Part shown: piece after piece, positions 50,373 to 58,077 of the stretch | Layout of the letters: each line of letters starts with the position of its first letter | Position numbering within the stretch: position 1 is the stretch's first letter | NCBI GenBank assembly: GCA_963798015.1 | Contig: CAWCSA010000024.1 | Location: 85,464 to 149,463, forward strand | Direction of reading: 5' to 3' | DNA from: Roseiarcus sp963798015 | GTDB lineage: Bacteria; Pseudomonadota; Alphaproteobacteria; Rhizobiales; Beijerinckiaceae | Length of the DNA: 64,000 nt | Program-made: the position numbers and the translations under genes | The notes under the pieces: model-generated | Database searches by the model: none | Told to the model about the DNA's origin: nothing | The model's input: the letters and a program-made list of their open reading frames with translations, nothing else

Positions 50373-51041
50373 GTGGCCGGCGGCGTGAAGAGCATAAAGA
50401 AAAAGGTCGCTCCGCCGCCGCGGCCGCTCATGCCCACGCCCCATTTCGACTTCGAGCGTGAGGCGTTCGCCAATGGCCATCGATGGGTTGCGGGCGTTGA
50501 TGAGGTGGGGCGCGGCCCGCTGGCCGGGCCGGTCGGCGTGGCCGCCGTCATTCTCGATCCCGATGATCTGCCCGAGGGGCTCAACGATTCGAAGGTGCTC
50601 CAGGCGCTCGCGCGTGAATTGCTCTGCGAAATCATCTTCGCCAAGGCGCTCAGCGTCTCTGTCGTCTTCGCCAGCGTCGAGGAAATCGACCTCTTCAACA
50701 TCCGCGGCGCGGCGCTACGCGCGATGGCGCGAGCGGTGGCGGCGTTAAGCGTGCGTCCGCACTTTGTGCTGATCGACGGCCGCGATCTGCCGGATGGCCT
50801 CATCTGCCCGGCGCGCCCTATCATCGACGGGGATGCGCTTTCGATGTCGATCGCCGCCGCCTCGATTGTCGCCAAGACAATGCGCGATGCGCTGATGCGC
50901 AATCTTGGGCTCGAATACCCGCAATATGGTTTCGCCGACCACGTCGGCTATGCGACCGTCGCGCACCGCCGGGCGCTAGCCTCCGCGGGCCCCTGCCCCT
51001 ATCACCGACGCTCGTTCCGACTCGAGCCTCAACAAGACTGA
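50373..51041 (+). CDS. rnhB: Ribonuclease HII
   Basis: Removes ribonucleotides and RNA primers from DNA. The 222-residue protein has the catalytic VAGVDEVGRGPLAGPVGVAAV with Asp-Glu, LNDSKVL, FVLIDGRDLPDG with Asp, and GDALSMSIAAASIVAKTMRD with the last Asp. YPQYGFADHVGYATVAHRRAL is the family's C-terminal signature. The start is a GTG at 50373 with a short basic N-terminal extension (KSIKKKVAPPPRPLMPTP). Its neighbour on the same strand is ccrM, as in other Rhizobiales. Confidence 0.94.
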   Translation: MAGGVKSIKKKVAPPPRPLMPTPHFDFEREAFANGHRWVAGVDEVGRGPLAGPVGVAAVILDPDDLPEGLNDSKVLQALARELLCEIIFAKALSVSVVFASVEEIDLFNIRGAALRAMARAVAALSVRPHFVLIDGRDLPDGLICPARPIIDGDALSMSIAAASIVAKTMRDALMRNLGLEYPQYGFADHVGYATVAHRRALASAGPCPYHRRSFRLEPQQD

Positions 51042-51185
51042 CAGGCTGTCCAAAAAGGTTTCAAAAAGGTTGAAATCCAATATCCATTAGAACGACTTAC
51101 GTCGTACGAAAACGACACAGCGGCATGTTCGCCGGCATAACCGGACCTTTACTTTAAACCGAGCATAAACGACGCGCCGGCTCGA

Positions 51186-52422
51186 TTGATCCGGCTCATG
51201 CGTCGAGTGGTTGCGTTGATGCGTATCGCGCGTGCCGGAGCGTTCCGCCTCCCCGCCCAGATTCAGGTTTCGCGTACTGGGACCGGCGAGGCGAAACGCC
51301 CGGCCGCAAGCTTTGCGGCGCTCGGCAAAGAGAGCCCCGCTCTCTGCGACGCGATCCTCGTCGGTGACTGCGTTGCGGAAATGATGAGGCTTCCGCCAGC
51401 CTCGGTCGACCTCGTCTTCGCCGATCCTCCCTATAATCTCCAGCTCGAAGGCGCCTTGTCGCGTCCCGATCAAAGCGTGGTCGACGGGGTGGACGATGCC
51501 TGGGACAAATTCGCTAGTTTCGCCGAATACGACGCCTTCACGCGCGACTGGCTGGCCGCCGTGCGGCGGCTGATGAAGCCCGCCGCCACGATCGTGGTCA
51601 TCGGCTCCTACCACAACATCTTCCGCGTCGGCGCGATCCTGCAGGATCTCGGCTTCTGGATCCTGAACGACATCGTCTGGCGCAAAGCCAACCCAATGCC
51701 GAACTTCCGCGGCCGCCGTTTCACCAATGCGCATGAGACTATGATCTGGGCGGCGCGCGGCCCGGAGGCCAAGGCCTATACGTTCAACTACGAGACCTTG
51801 AAGGCCGGCAACGAAGACGTGCAGGTCCGTTCCGACTGGTATTTTCCGATCTGCACCGGCGCGGAGCGACTGAAGGACGAGAGCGGGCGAAAGGCTCACC
51901 CGACGCAAAAGCCCGAAGCGCTGCTCGCCCGTGTGCTGCTGGCCGCCTCCAACGCGGGCGATCTCGTGCTCGATCCGTTTTTCGGTTCCGGCACCACCGG
52001 GGTCGTGGCGCGGCGCCTCGGCCGCTCTTTCATCGGCCTCGAGCGGGATCCGGCTTACGCCAAAGCGGCGCGCCAGCGGATCGACGCGGTCGAGCCGCTG
52101 CCCGAATTCGGCGCTCGCGCTCGCGCCGACGCGCCGCAGTGAGCCGCGCGTGGCTTTCTCGAGCGTGGTCGAAGCTGGGCTGGCGCGCCCGGGCGAACAC
52201 CTGGTCGATGCGGGACGCCGCCACAGCGCCCTGGTGCGGGCCGATGGCGCGCTCGCCGCAGGCCCTGCTGTCGGCTCGATCCATAAGATCGGCGCGCTGG
52301 TGCAAGGGCTGCCCGCCTGCAACGGCTGGACCTTCTGGCATGTCGAGCGCGAGGGCCTACTGACTCCGATCGACGATCTGCGTTCCGTCATGCGCGAGGC
52401 GATGCGCGAAGCGGCGGAATAG
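51186..52422 (+). pseudogene. ccrM: CcrM-type GANTC adenine methyltransferase, frameshifted before its C-terminal domain
   Basis: Cell-cycle DNA methyltransferases of this family methylate adenine in GANTC and are usually essential in alphaproteobacteria. The first frame (51186-52142) has the catalytic FADPPYNLQLEGALSRPDQS, DDAWDKFASFAEYDAF, VIGSYHNIFRVGAILQDLGF, WRKANPMPNFRGRRFTNAHE, KAHPTQKPEALLARVLLA and DPFFGSGTTGVVARRLGRSF, then stops at 52140-52142 after DAPQ. The expected ~90-residue C-terminal RAMA-type domain continues in the +1 frame to 52422: EPRVAFSSVVEAGLARPGEH, RRHSALVRADGAL, GSIHKIGALVQGLPACNGWT. Skipping the T at 52140 joins them as DAPQ-EPRVAF. Translation may begin at 51186 or at the ATGs at 51198 or 51219. 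Confidence 0.85.
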
Positions 52423-52453
52423 CTTCCGTTCGCGCCGCAAGGCGATTGCAGAG

Positions 52454-53041
52454 CTAGTCTGCCGGGCCCAAAGCCTCCGGTCTTGGAAGTCGGACTTTGG
52501 CCAGGATCTCCTCCGCCTGGGCCGTGGCGCGGGCCGCCGGAAAGAAACCATCGACAATCAGATGGGCGAGGCCGTGCACGAGGCCCCAGGCAGCCATCGC
52601 CGCAGGATTGTCGTTGAGCGACCGCGAGTCGAGATCGACGACGCCCCGAACCAGCATGGCTTCAACGCCCGCGCTCGCCGCCTGGAGCGCTGGGTATTTT
52701 CCCCGCTCGGCGAGAACGGGCCCAAACATGAGGCGAAAGAGGCCGGGGTTTTGGTTGGCGAACTCGATATAGGCAAGACCCCCCCGGACCAGCGGATTGG
52801 CGCCCCGGGTCGCGCCCTGCATCGCCTCGGCCAGCTCATGGAAACCCTGCGCCGCGACGGAAGCGAGGAGATCCTCCTTGTTGGTGAAATGGCGATAGGC
52901 GGCGGTCGCCGATACGCCCACGCGGCGGGCGGTCTCGCGCAGTCCCACCGCCTGCAACCCGTTCTCGTCCAGAACCTCGCGCGCCGCGGCCAATAGCGCC
53001 GCCGGCAAGTTCCCGTGTCGATAGGACCGCATGGAGTCCAT
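52454..53041 (-). CDS. TetR family transcriptional regulator
   Basis: A 195-residue repressor-type protein. The N-terminal helix-turn-helix reads YRHGNLPAALLAAAREVLDE and LRETARRVGVSATAAYRHFT, typical of TetR; the C-terminal ligand domain (TetR_C_33/WHG type) has NPLVRGGLAYIEFANQNPGL. The ATG at 53041 has GAGG four bases upstream. An upstream GTG lies inside a palindrome that is probably its own operator. The regulated target is not evident; ccrM is convergent with it and ureG is upstream on the same strand. Confidence 0.9.
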   Translation of the reverse strand: MDSMRSYRHGNLPAALLAAAREVLDENGLQAVGLRETARRVGVSATAAYRHFTNKEDLLASVAAQGFHELAEAMQGATRGANPLVRGGLAYIEFANQNPGLFRLMFGPVLAERGKYPALQAASAGVEAMLVRGVVDLDSRSLNDNPAAMAAWGLVHGLAHLIVDGFFPAARATAQAEEILAKVRLPRPEALGPAD

Positions 53042-53059
53042 TGAACCTCGCCTGTCCGC

Positions 53060-53074
53060 GTTCACAGTGTGAAC
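53060..53074. promoter_or_regulatory. Palindrome upstream of the TetR gene
   Basis: GTTCACAGTGTGAAC is a perfect 7-1-7 inverted repeat, 19 bp before the TetR start codon. Its form and place fit an autoregulatory TetR operator. Confidence 0.65.
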
Positions 53075-53144
53075 GAACGGTATCGATCAAAGTTCCACTT
53101 CCCTAGACTCTAAAGCTTCTGCGCCTCGGCGGTCCGACGCTCTT

Positions 53145-53774
53145 TCAGGCCCATTCCTCAGCGATTTCAAGGCCGCCTCGAAGGCGCAGGAAGGCGGTAA
53201 TCGCTTCCATCCCTTCCCCTATTTTCATGTTCGCGAGCACGAATGGGCGGCCCTTGCGCATCATGAGCGCGTCTGTGGTCATCACCTCGAGCGAGGCGCC
53301 GACGTAAGGGGCGAGGTCGATCTTGTTGATCACGAGCAGGTCCGAGCGCGTTATGCCTGGTCCGCCTTTGCGCGGTATTTTCTCGCCGCCCGAGACGTCG
53401 ATGACATAGATCGTAAGATCGGCGAGCTCGGGCGAGAAGGTCGCCGCAAGGTTATCGCCGCCGGATTCGATGAGGATCAGATCGAGATTGGCGAACCGCT
53501 TGCGCATTTCAGAAATTGCCGCGAGATTGATCGAGGCGTCCTCGCGGATCGCGGTATGCGGGCAGCCGCCGGTCTCGACGCCAAGGATCCGCTCGGGTGG
53601 AAGCGCGCCGGCCTCGACCAGAATGCGGGCGTCCTCCTTGGTGTAGATGTCGTTGGTGATGGCGGCGATTTCGAGCTGGCCGCGCAAGCGCTTGCAAAGC
53701 TGCTCCATGAGCGCCGTTTTGCCGGAGCCGACCGGGCCGCCGATGCCGACGCGAAGAGGTTGTTTGCTGGTCAT
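53145..53774 (-). CDS. ureG: Urease accessory GTPase UreG
   Basis: Drives nickel insertion into urease. The 209-residue protein has P-loop VGIGGPVGSGKTALMEQL, TNDIYTKEDARILVEAGAL, the metal-binding VETGGCPHTAIREDASINLA (Cys-Pro-His), LILIESGGDNLAATFSPELA and VINKIDLAPYVGASL. The ATG at 53774 overlaps the ureF stop (ATGA); the frame is open upstream but runs through ureF. Confidence 0.96.
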   Translation of the reverse strand: MTSKQPLRVGIGGPVGSGKTALMEQLCKRLRGQLEIAAITNDIYTKEDARILVEAGALPPERILGVETGGCPHTAIREDASINLAAISEMRKRFANLDLILIESGGDNLAATFSPELADLTIYVIDVSGGEKIPRKGGPGITRSDLLVINKIDLAPYVGASLEVMTTDALMMRKGRPFVLANMKIGEGMEAITAFLRLRGGLEIAEEWA

Positions 53775-54493
53775 GATCGGAACAATCTCGAATATTGCGT
53801 CTCGTGACGCATGGCGGCGATGTCGGAGCGGAACGCACACGAGCCAAGATCGGCCAGGCCGGAACCAGCCGCCTCGCGGGCGAGCGCGCGGATGCGGGGG
53901 ATGAGCGTCGCCTGGATCTTCTGGCCGTCGGTCTGGCCGATCGGGCCGAGGCGCACGACGGCAGAGACGGCGGCGGCGACCTGGGCCAAAATGAACGCCT
54001 GAAGGCTCGCCTCGAGCGGCAACCCGTGCCCCGCCGCAGCCGAGGCGACCGCCGGGGGATAGGCGACGCGCGCCTCGAGGGAAAGCTGACGCAGAGGTTC
54101 GCAATCCCATGTGGCGCGAGCGGCGACCATAAAGGCGGCGCCCTGAGAGGTGGTTTCGAGGCGGCGTTCGGCGGAATTGGCGAGCGCGACGGCAAGCTCG
54201 TTTGCCTCTGCGAGGGCTTTCCAATCTTCGGCCATGGCGGCGCGAAAGCAATCTGCGAACAGGAGGGCGTCGGCGCGCGGGGCGCCGAAGGTCAGGAGAT
54301 CAACCAGCCAGCCGCCGAGCGAGCGGGCGTCGTGGACGTCGCCGCTCTCCACCGCCCATTCTAATCCTTGCGAATAGGCGAACGAGCCGACCGGAAAAGC
54401 CGGGGAAAGCCAAAGCATCAGGAGAAGCAATGCCGCGTCGATGTCGGCCGCGTCTGATGAAGGCGCGCGCGAGTTCGTTACGTCAGCCGCCAT
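53771..54493 (-). CDS. ureF: Urease accessory protein UreF
   Basis: Adapts UreG to the urease-UreD complex. The 240-residue alpha-helical protein shows LLLMLWLSPAFPVGSFAYSQ, GLEWAVESGDVHDARSLGGW, a central RRLETTSQGAAFMVAARATW and the C-terminal FRSDIAAMRHETQYSRLFRS, a UreF hallmark. The start at 54493 fits. Overlaps ureG by four bases and lies 27 bp after ureE. Confidence 0.94.
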   Translation of the reverse strand: MAADVTNSRAPSSDAADIDAALLLLMLWLSPAFPVGSFAYSQGLEWAVESGDVHDARSLGGWLVDLLTFGAPRADALLFADCFRAAMAEDWKALAEANELAVALANSAERRLETTSQGAAFMVAARATWDCEPLRQLSLEARVAYPPAVASAAAGHGLPLEASLQAFILAQVAAAVSAVVRLGPIGQTDGQKIQATLIPRIRALAREAAGSGLADLGSCAFRSDIAAMRHETQYSRLFRS

Positions 54494-54520
54494 GGGGAGC
54501 CTAGGCAAGCTGCTTCCAAG

Positions 54521-55141
54521 TCATCGGCGCCCATGGTCATGCTGGTGATCTGGATGATCGCAGCCGCCGTGATCGTGGTCGTGATGCGCATGGTCGTGGT
54601 GGCCATGATCATGATCATGATCGTGATGATGGCCGTGGGCGTGGTGGTCCCCGTGATCCTGGTCGTGATGCGCGTGATCATGGCCGTGGTTCGGCGCGTC
54701 GCCCTCGGCCTTGGCATAGGCGCCGCCTTCGGGATTGAACGGCGCTTGAAGCGCGATCACGCGGGCGCCCAGACCCGCGACCATCGCCTCGATCACCGGA
54801 TCGCGGCGGATGCGGAGCGCCTTCGGCATGATTTCGGTTGGCAGGTGGCGGTTGCCGAAGTGCCAGGCGACACGGGTCATCGCCAATGGGTCCGCGGCCC
54901 GGATCTCCGCTAGCGGTTCGGGCTCGGCGACCACTTCCACCAGACGCCCGTCCTCGAGCCGCAAACCGTCGCCGCCACGCAGCATTGTCGTTTCCGCGAG
55001 ATCGAGCAGGAATTCGAGCCCGCCAACTCCGGTCATGGTGACCCGCCTGCGATAACGGGCGTCGAAGTCGAGCACGACCGTATCCGCCGGAACGCCCGAC
55101 CAATGGCCAGCCGGAATGACCTTTTCAGCGCGGAGCATCAT
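54521..55141 (-). CDS. ureE: Urease accessory nickel chaperone UreE
   Basis: Delivers nickel to the urease maturation complex. The 206-residue protein has the N-terminal UreE domain (VVLDFDARYRRRVTMTGVGG, FLLDLAETTMLRGGDGLRLE), the metal-binding domain with AWHFGNRHLPTEIMPKALRI, and a long His/Asp-rich tail (about residues 155-204), with repeated HDH and HGH units and one Cys, that should bind many metal ions. Start codons at 55141 and 55138 are adjacent. ureD and ureABC are not upstream; the RNase P RNA is. The structural genes must lie elsewhere, or be absent. Confidence 0.94.
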   Translation of the reverse strand: MMLRAEKVIPAGHWSGVPADTVVLDFDARYRRRVTMTGVGGLEFLLDLAETTMLRGGDGLRLEDGRLVEVVAEPEPLAEIRAADPLAMTRVAWHFGNRHLPTEIMPKALRIRRDPVIEAMVAGLGARVIALQAPFNPEGGAYAKAEGDAPNHGHDHAHHDQDHGDHHAHGHHHDHDHDHGHHDHAHHDHDHGGCDHPDHQHDHGRR

Positions 55142-55220
55142 CGCCTTTCGGGTTTTCGGCGGCCCCGCCATTTGGAGACGGGCCCGCTCGAACCGAGTTT
55201 GAACGAGAAGCGAAGCAAAC

Positions 55221-55625
<405 letters not shown>

Positions 55626-55632
55626 GGATGAC

Positions 55633-55662
55633 GGCATATGGGGCCAATGCGAGGGCGGTCAA
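55633..55662 (-). promoter_or_regulatory. Candidate rnpB promoter
   Basis: On the minus strand TTGACC (55657-55662), an 18-base spacer and TATGCC (55633-55638) lie seven bases before the predicted 5' end of rnpB. Confidence 0.5.
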
Positions 55663-55760
55663 GAACAAAAAGTCTTTTCCAGGCGGCGGGCGCGGAACCA
55701 ATGACTGGGCTTGTTCATTGAAGACTCGGTGGAATTATGGGATTGTCGCGCTTAACAAGC

Positions 55761-55787
55761 GGTCGCTGCTTCAGCGGCCTCTTTTTG
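55761..55787 (+). terminator. Intrinsic terminator upstream of the lipoprotein genes
   Basis: GGTCGCTG (55761-55768), loop CTT and CAGCGGCC (55772-55779) pair over eight positions, followed by TCTTTTTG. It points along the plus strand, 77 bp before the first lipoprotein start, although no plus-strand gene precedes it. Confidence 0.65.
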
Positions 55788-55863
55788 CGACGTAAAGGGG
55801 TCGAGACGTGACGAAGAGAGTTTCGGGACCCTCGGGATGAGACGGGACGGGAGTTTGCGTCGT

Positions 55864-56202
55864 ATGAAAAGAATTCTGGCTCTTTCGCTGGCGCTTGCCG
55901 CCTCCCTCTCCGTCTCGGCCTGCGAAACGCCCCAGCAGCAGAATGCGCTCTTCGGCGGCGCGCTTGGCGCGGGTACGGGTGCTCTCATCGGTTCGGCGGT
56001 GTCGGGCGGCAGCGCGGGCGGCGCGCTCGCGGGCGCCGCGATTGGCGCGGGCTCAGGCGCGCTTATTGGCTCGGCCGCGACTCCGTCCGTGTACTATGGC
56101 GGGCCTCCGCCTGGGGGTTATTATGGCGGACCGCCGCCGCGGCGTTGCGCCCAGTGGGCGTATGATTACAACGGCAACCGCGTCTGCACCGCGTTCTATT
56201 GA
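55864..56202 (+). CDS. Glycine-zipper lipoprotein 1
   Basis: A 112-residue putative outer-membrane lipoprotein. Signal peptide MKRILALSLALAASLSVSAC with the lipobox Cys at about residue 20. Two glycine-zipper blocks follow (GGALGAGTGALIGSAVSGGS, GGALAGAAIGAGSGALIGSA), then a Pro/Gly/Tyr linker and the end RRCAQWAYDYNGNRVCTAFY, shared with the next two genes. Glycine zippers form tight membrane helices; the family resembles YMGG-like/17-kDa antigen lipoproteins. The ATG at 55864 is preferred over an upstream in-frame one. Confidence 0.85.
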   Translation: MKRILALSLALAASLSVSACETPQQQNALFGGALGAGTGALIGSAVSGGSAGGALAGAAIGAGSGALIGSAATPSVYYGGPPPGGYYGGPPPRRCAQWAYDYNGNRVCTAFY

Positions 56203-56217
56203 GCCAATAGGGGAAAC

Positions 56218-56517
56218 ATGAAAAAAACTCTCACTCTGGCGCTGGGCCTGGCCGGCGCGCTGTCCGTTTCGGGCTGCTACACGCCGCAACAGCAGACGGG
56301 CACGCTTGCCGGCGGCGCGATCGGCGCAGGGGGTGGCGCGCTGATCGGGTCGGCGCTTACCCACGGCAGCGCCGGCGGCGCCATTGCCGGGGGCTTGCTT
56401 GGCGCGGGGACCGGGGCTTTAATCGGCAACGCGGCAACCGCGCCGCAGCCGAGCGGTCGATGCGCCCAGTTTGGCTACGACTACAACGGCAACCGCGTCT
56501 GCACCGCTTTCTATTGA
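56218..56517 (+). CDS. Glycine-zipper lipoprotein 2
   Basis: A 99-residue paralogue: signal peptide MKKTLTLALGLAGALSVSGC with lipobox SGC, then YTPQQQTGTLAGGAIGAGGG, zipper repeats, and the end GRCAQFGYDYNGNRVCTAFY. GGGGAAAC precedes the ATG, 15 bp after gene 1. Clearly a duplicate of its neighbours; likely co-transcribed. Confidence 0.87.
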   Translation: MKKTLTLALGLAGALSVSGCYTPQQQTGTLAGGAIGAGGGALIGSALTHGSAGGAIAGGLLGAGTGALIGNAATAPQPSGRCAQFGYDYNGNRVCTAFY

Positions 56518-56534
56518 ACCCAAAGGGGGGAAAC

Positions 56535-56831
56535 ATGAAGAAAACTCTGACTGCATTGGCGCTCGTTGGCGCGCTCTCTGTTTCGGGCTGCTACACACCG
56601 CAGCAACAACAGGGTACGCTGGTCGGCGGCGCGCTCGGCGCTGGCGGCGGCGCGCTGATCGGCTCGGCGCTTACGGGCGGTAGCGCCGGCGGCGCGATTG
56701 CTGGCGGCCTTATCGGCGCGGGCACAGGCGCGCTGATCGGCAACTCCGTCACGGCGCCCCGCTATCATGGGCGTTGCGCACGATGGGGCTGGAACAGTTA
56801 CGGGCACCGCGTCTGCCGCGCCTGGTACTGA
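56535..56831 (+). CDS. Glycine-zipper lipoprotein 3
   Basis: A 98-residue paralogue: MKKTLTALALVGALSVSGC signal with lipobox SGC, YTPQQQQGTLVGGALGAGGG, zipper repeats, and the diverged end GRCARWGWNSYGHRVCRAWY, in which the two cysteines and aromatic pattern are kept. GGGGGGAAAC precedes the ATG, 17 bp after gene 2. More similar to gene 2 than to gene 1. Confidence 0.87.
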   Translation: MKKTLTALALVGALSVSGCYTPQQQQGTLVGGALGAGGGALIGSALTGGSAGGAIAGGLIGAGTGALIGNSVTAPRYHGRCARWGWNSYGHRVCRAWY

Positions 56832-56914
56832 TCAGCACACGCTTCACGCGCCATGGCTACTCCTCGCCATGGCGCGGCTCTCGCAGGCCTCGAGCGTGGC
56901 TCCGGCCGTGGGAC

Positions 56915-57670
56915 ATGACCAAACGCCCTTCCCCGGATAGTCCGCTCGTTGCTCGCTTCGTTCCCTCACTTAATTATGGCGAGCGGCGGGGCTATTGCGG
57001 CCCCAATTGCCTTATCCTTCATTACACGGGCATGCCGACTGGCGAGGCCGCGCTGAAGGCGTTGACCGATCCCGCCCGCGAAGTGTCCGCGCATTATTTG
57101 GTTTGGAAAGACGGCTCCGTCGACCAGTTGGTCGCGGAGCGCGACCGCGCCTGGCACGCGGGCATAGGCGCATGGAAAGGCGAAAGCGATCTGAACTCGG
57201 CTTCGATCGGGATCGAGATCGTCAATCCAGGCCACGAGGGCGGCTCGCCCCCCTTTCCTGATCGCCAGATCGAGGCGACTATCGCGCTCGCGCGAGACAT
57301 TTCCGCACGCTGGCCGATTGCGCCCGAGCGGGTCCTCGCCCATTCCGACATCGCGCCGGCGCGCAAGCGCGATCCGGGGGAAGCGTTTCCGTGGGGCACG
57401 CTCTGGCGGAGCGGCGTCGGCCATTGGGTCGCGCCTGCGCCGCTCACGGGCTCGTTATTTGCCCATAAGGAGGAAGGTCCGTCCGTGCGGGCGCTGCAGG
57501 CGATGCTGGCCCTCTATGGGTACGGGGTGGAGATCACTGGGATCTACGATCGTCAGACCCGGCAGGTGGTCACGGCCTTCCAGCGCCACTTCCGGCCGGA
57601 GCGCGTCGACGGCGAGGCGGACGCCTCGACCGTAGCAACGCTGAAGGCTCTGATCGACGGGTTGCAGTGA
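56915..57670 (+). CDS. N-acetylmuramoyl-L-alanine amidase (AmpD-like) with peptidoglycan-binding domain
   Basis: Cleaves the amide bond between muramic acid and the stem peptide. The 251-residue protein has an amidase_2 domain: LILHYTGMPTGEAALKAL with the zinc His, VSAHYLVWKDGSVDQLVAE, AWHAGIGAWKGESDLNSASI, IGIEIVNPGHEGG, and VLAHSDIAPARKRDPGEAFP with the second His and the third ligand Asp. Residues about 185-250 are a PG_binding_1 domain (VRALQAMLALYGYGVEITGI, then YDRQTRQVVTAFQRHFRPE). No signal peptide is seen, so it is probably cytosolic and acts in muropeptide recycling. The ATG at 56915 is chosen because upstream sequence overlaps lipoprotein 3. Confidence 0.92.
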   Translation: MTKRPSPDSPLVARFVPSLNYGERRGYCGPNCLILHYTGMPTGEAALKALTDPAREVSAHYLVWKDGSVDQLVAERDRAWHAGIGAWKGESDLNSASIGIEIVNPGHEGGSPPFPDRQIEATIALARDISARWPIAPERVLAHSDIAPARKRDPGEAFPWGTLWRSGVGHWVAPAPLTGSLFAHKEEGPSVRALQAMLALYGYGVEITGIYDRQTRQVVTAFQRHFRPERVDGEADASTVATLKALIDGLQ

Positions 57671-57875
57671 AGGGCGAGTGGTCGGACGCTTGCGCAAGCT
57701 CAGATCGCAGGTAATATTGTCGGAAAGAGCAGTACCTCTGGATTTCTGTCTTGCCTCGCCAGCCCGGCGGTTCGTCGACAATTAAATTCTGGGTTTCTCT
57801 TGATTTGCTCGGGCGCAAGATCGCTTGCGTAGGAACAATAACTAGCGAAACATTCGCCACGACAGCGAGCCACGA
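57671..57875. other. Gap with falling GC, no gene
   Basis: No frame with family features. GC content drops here compared with the genes to the left, marking the boundary of the lower-GC stretch that runs to about 59.6 kb. Confidence 0.4.
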
Positions 57876-58028
57876 ATGCTAAAGCCGACCGGATTTTGGA
57901 GCTATAGCGATTCGGACGATGAGAATTCTCGTGGGCGCCTGAGCCAGCTCCGAGCTCGGCTGGCGGCTCCCTTCAAGGCCGGTGAGATTCGAGAACTCGC
58001 TACAAAGTGGCTCAGTGGCAACTCATAA
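57876..58028 (+). pseudogene. TIR-domain N-terminal fragment (50 codons)
   Basis: A short frame reading MLKPTGFWSYSDSDDENSRG and continuing RLSQLRARLAAPF. This matches the beginning of TIR domains of bacterial defence or signalling proteins (FWSY box 1, then D-D and G-R-L-S-Q-L-R). The rest of a TIR domain (the IFQD loop and the catalytic Glu) is absent: after about residue 33 the similarity ends, and the frame stops at 58028. It looks like the remnant of a truncated gene just before the membrane-protein gene. Confidence 0.45.
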
Positions 58029-58077
58029 GTGGTGAAGCGGGTCGCCGAGTTTTCTGTGGCAGGGGACGTATAGCGGC

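Noticed and set aside
50246..50902. Upstream extension of the nucleotidyltransferase frame to 463 residues
   Set aside because: The extra part overlaps rnhB on the other strand and has no similarity to the family; METPDPF at 50245 is a natural start.
51087..52391. 434-residue minus-strand frame opposite ccrM
   Set aside because: Runs through both frames of the ccrM gene and shows only shadow composition.
54533..54913. Valine/methionine-rich plus-strand frame of 126 residues opposite ureE
   Set aside because: It is the complement of the His-rich ureE tail (CAC/CAT codons read as GTG/ATG) and not a membrane protein.
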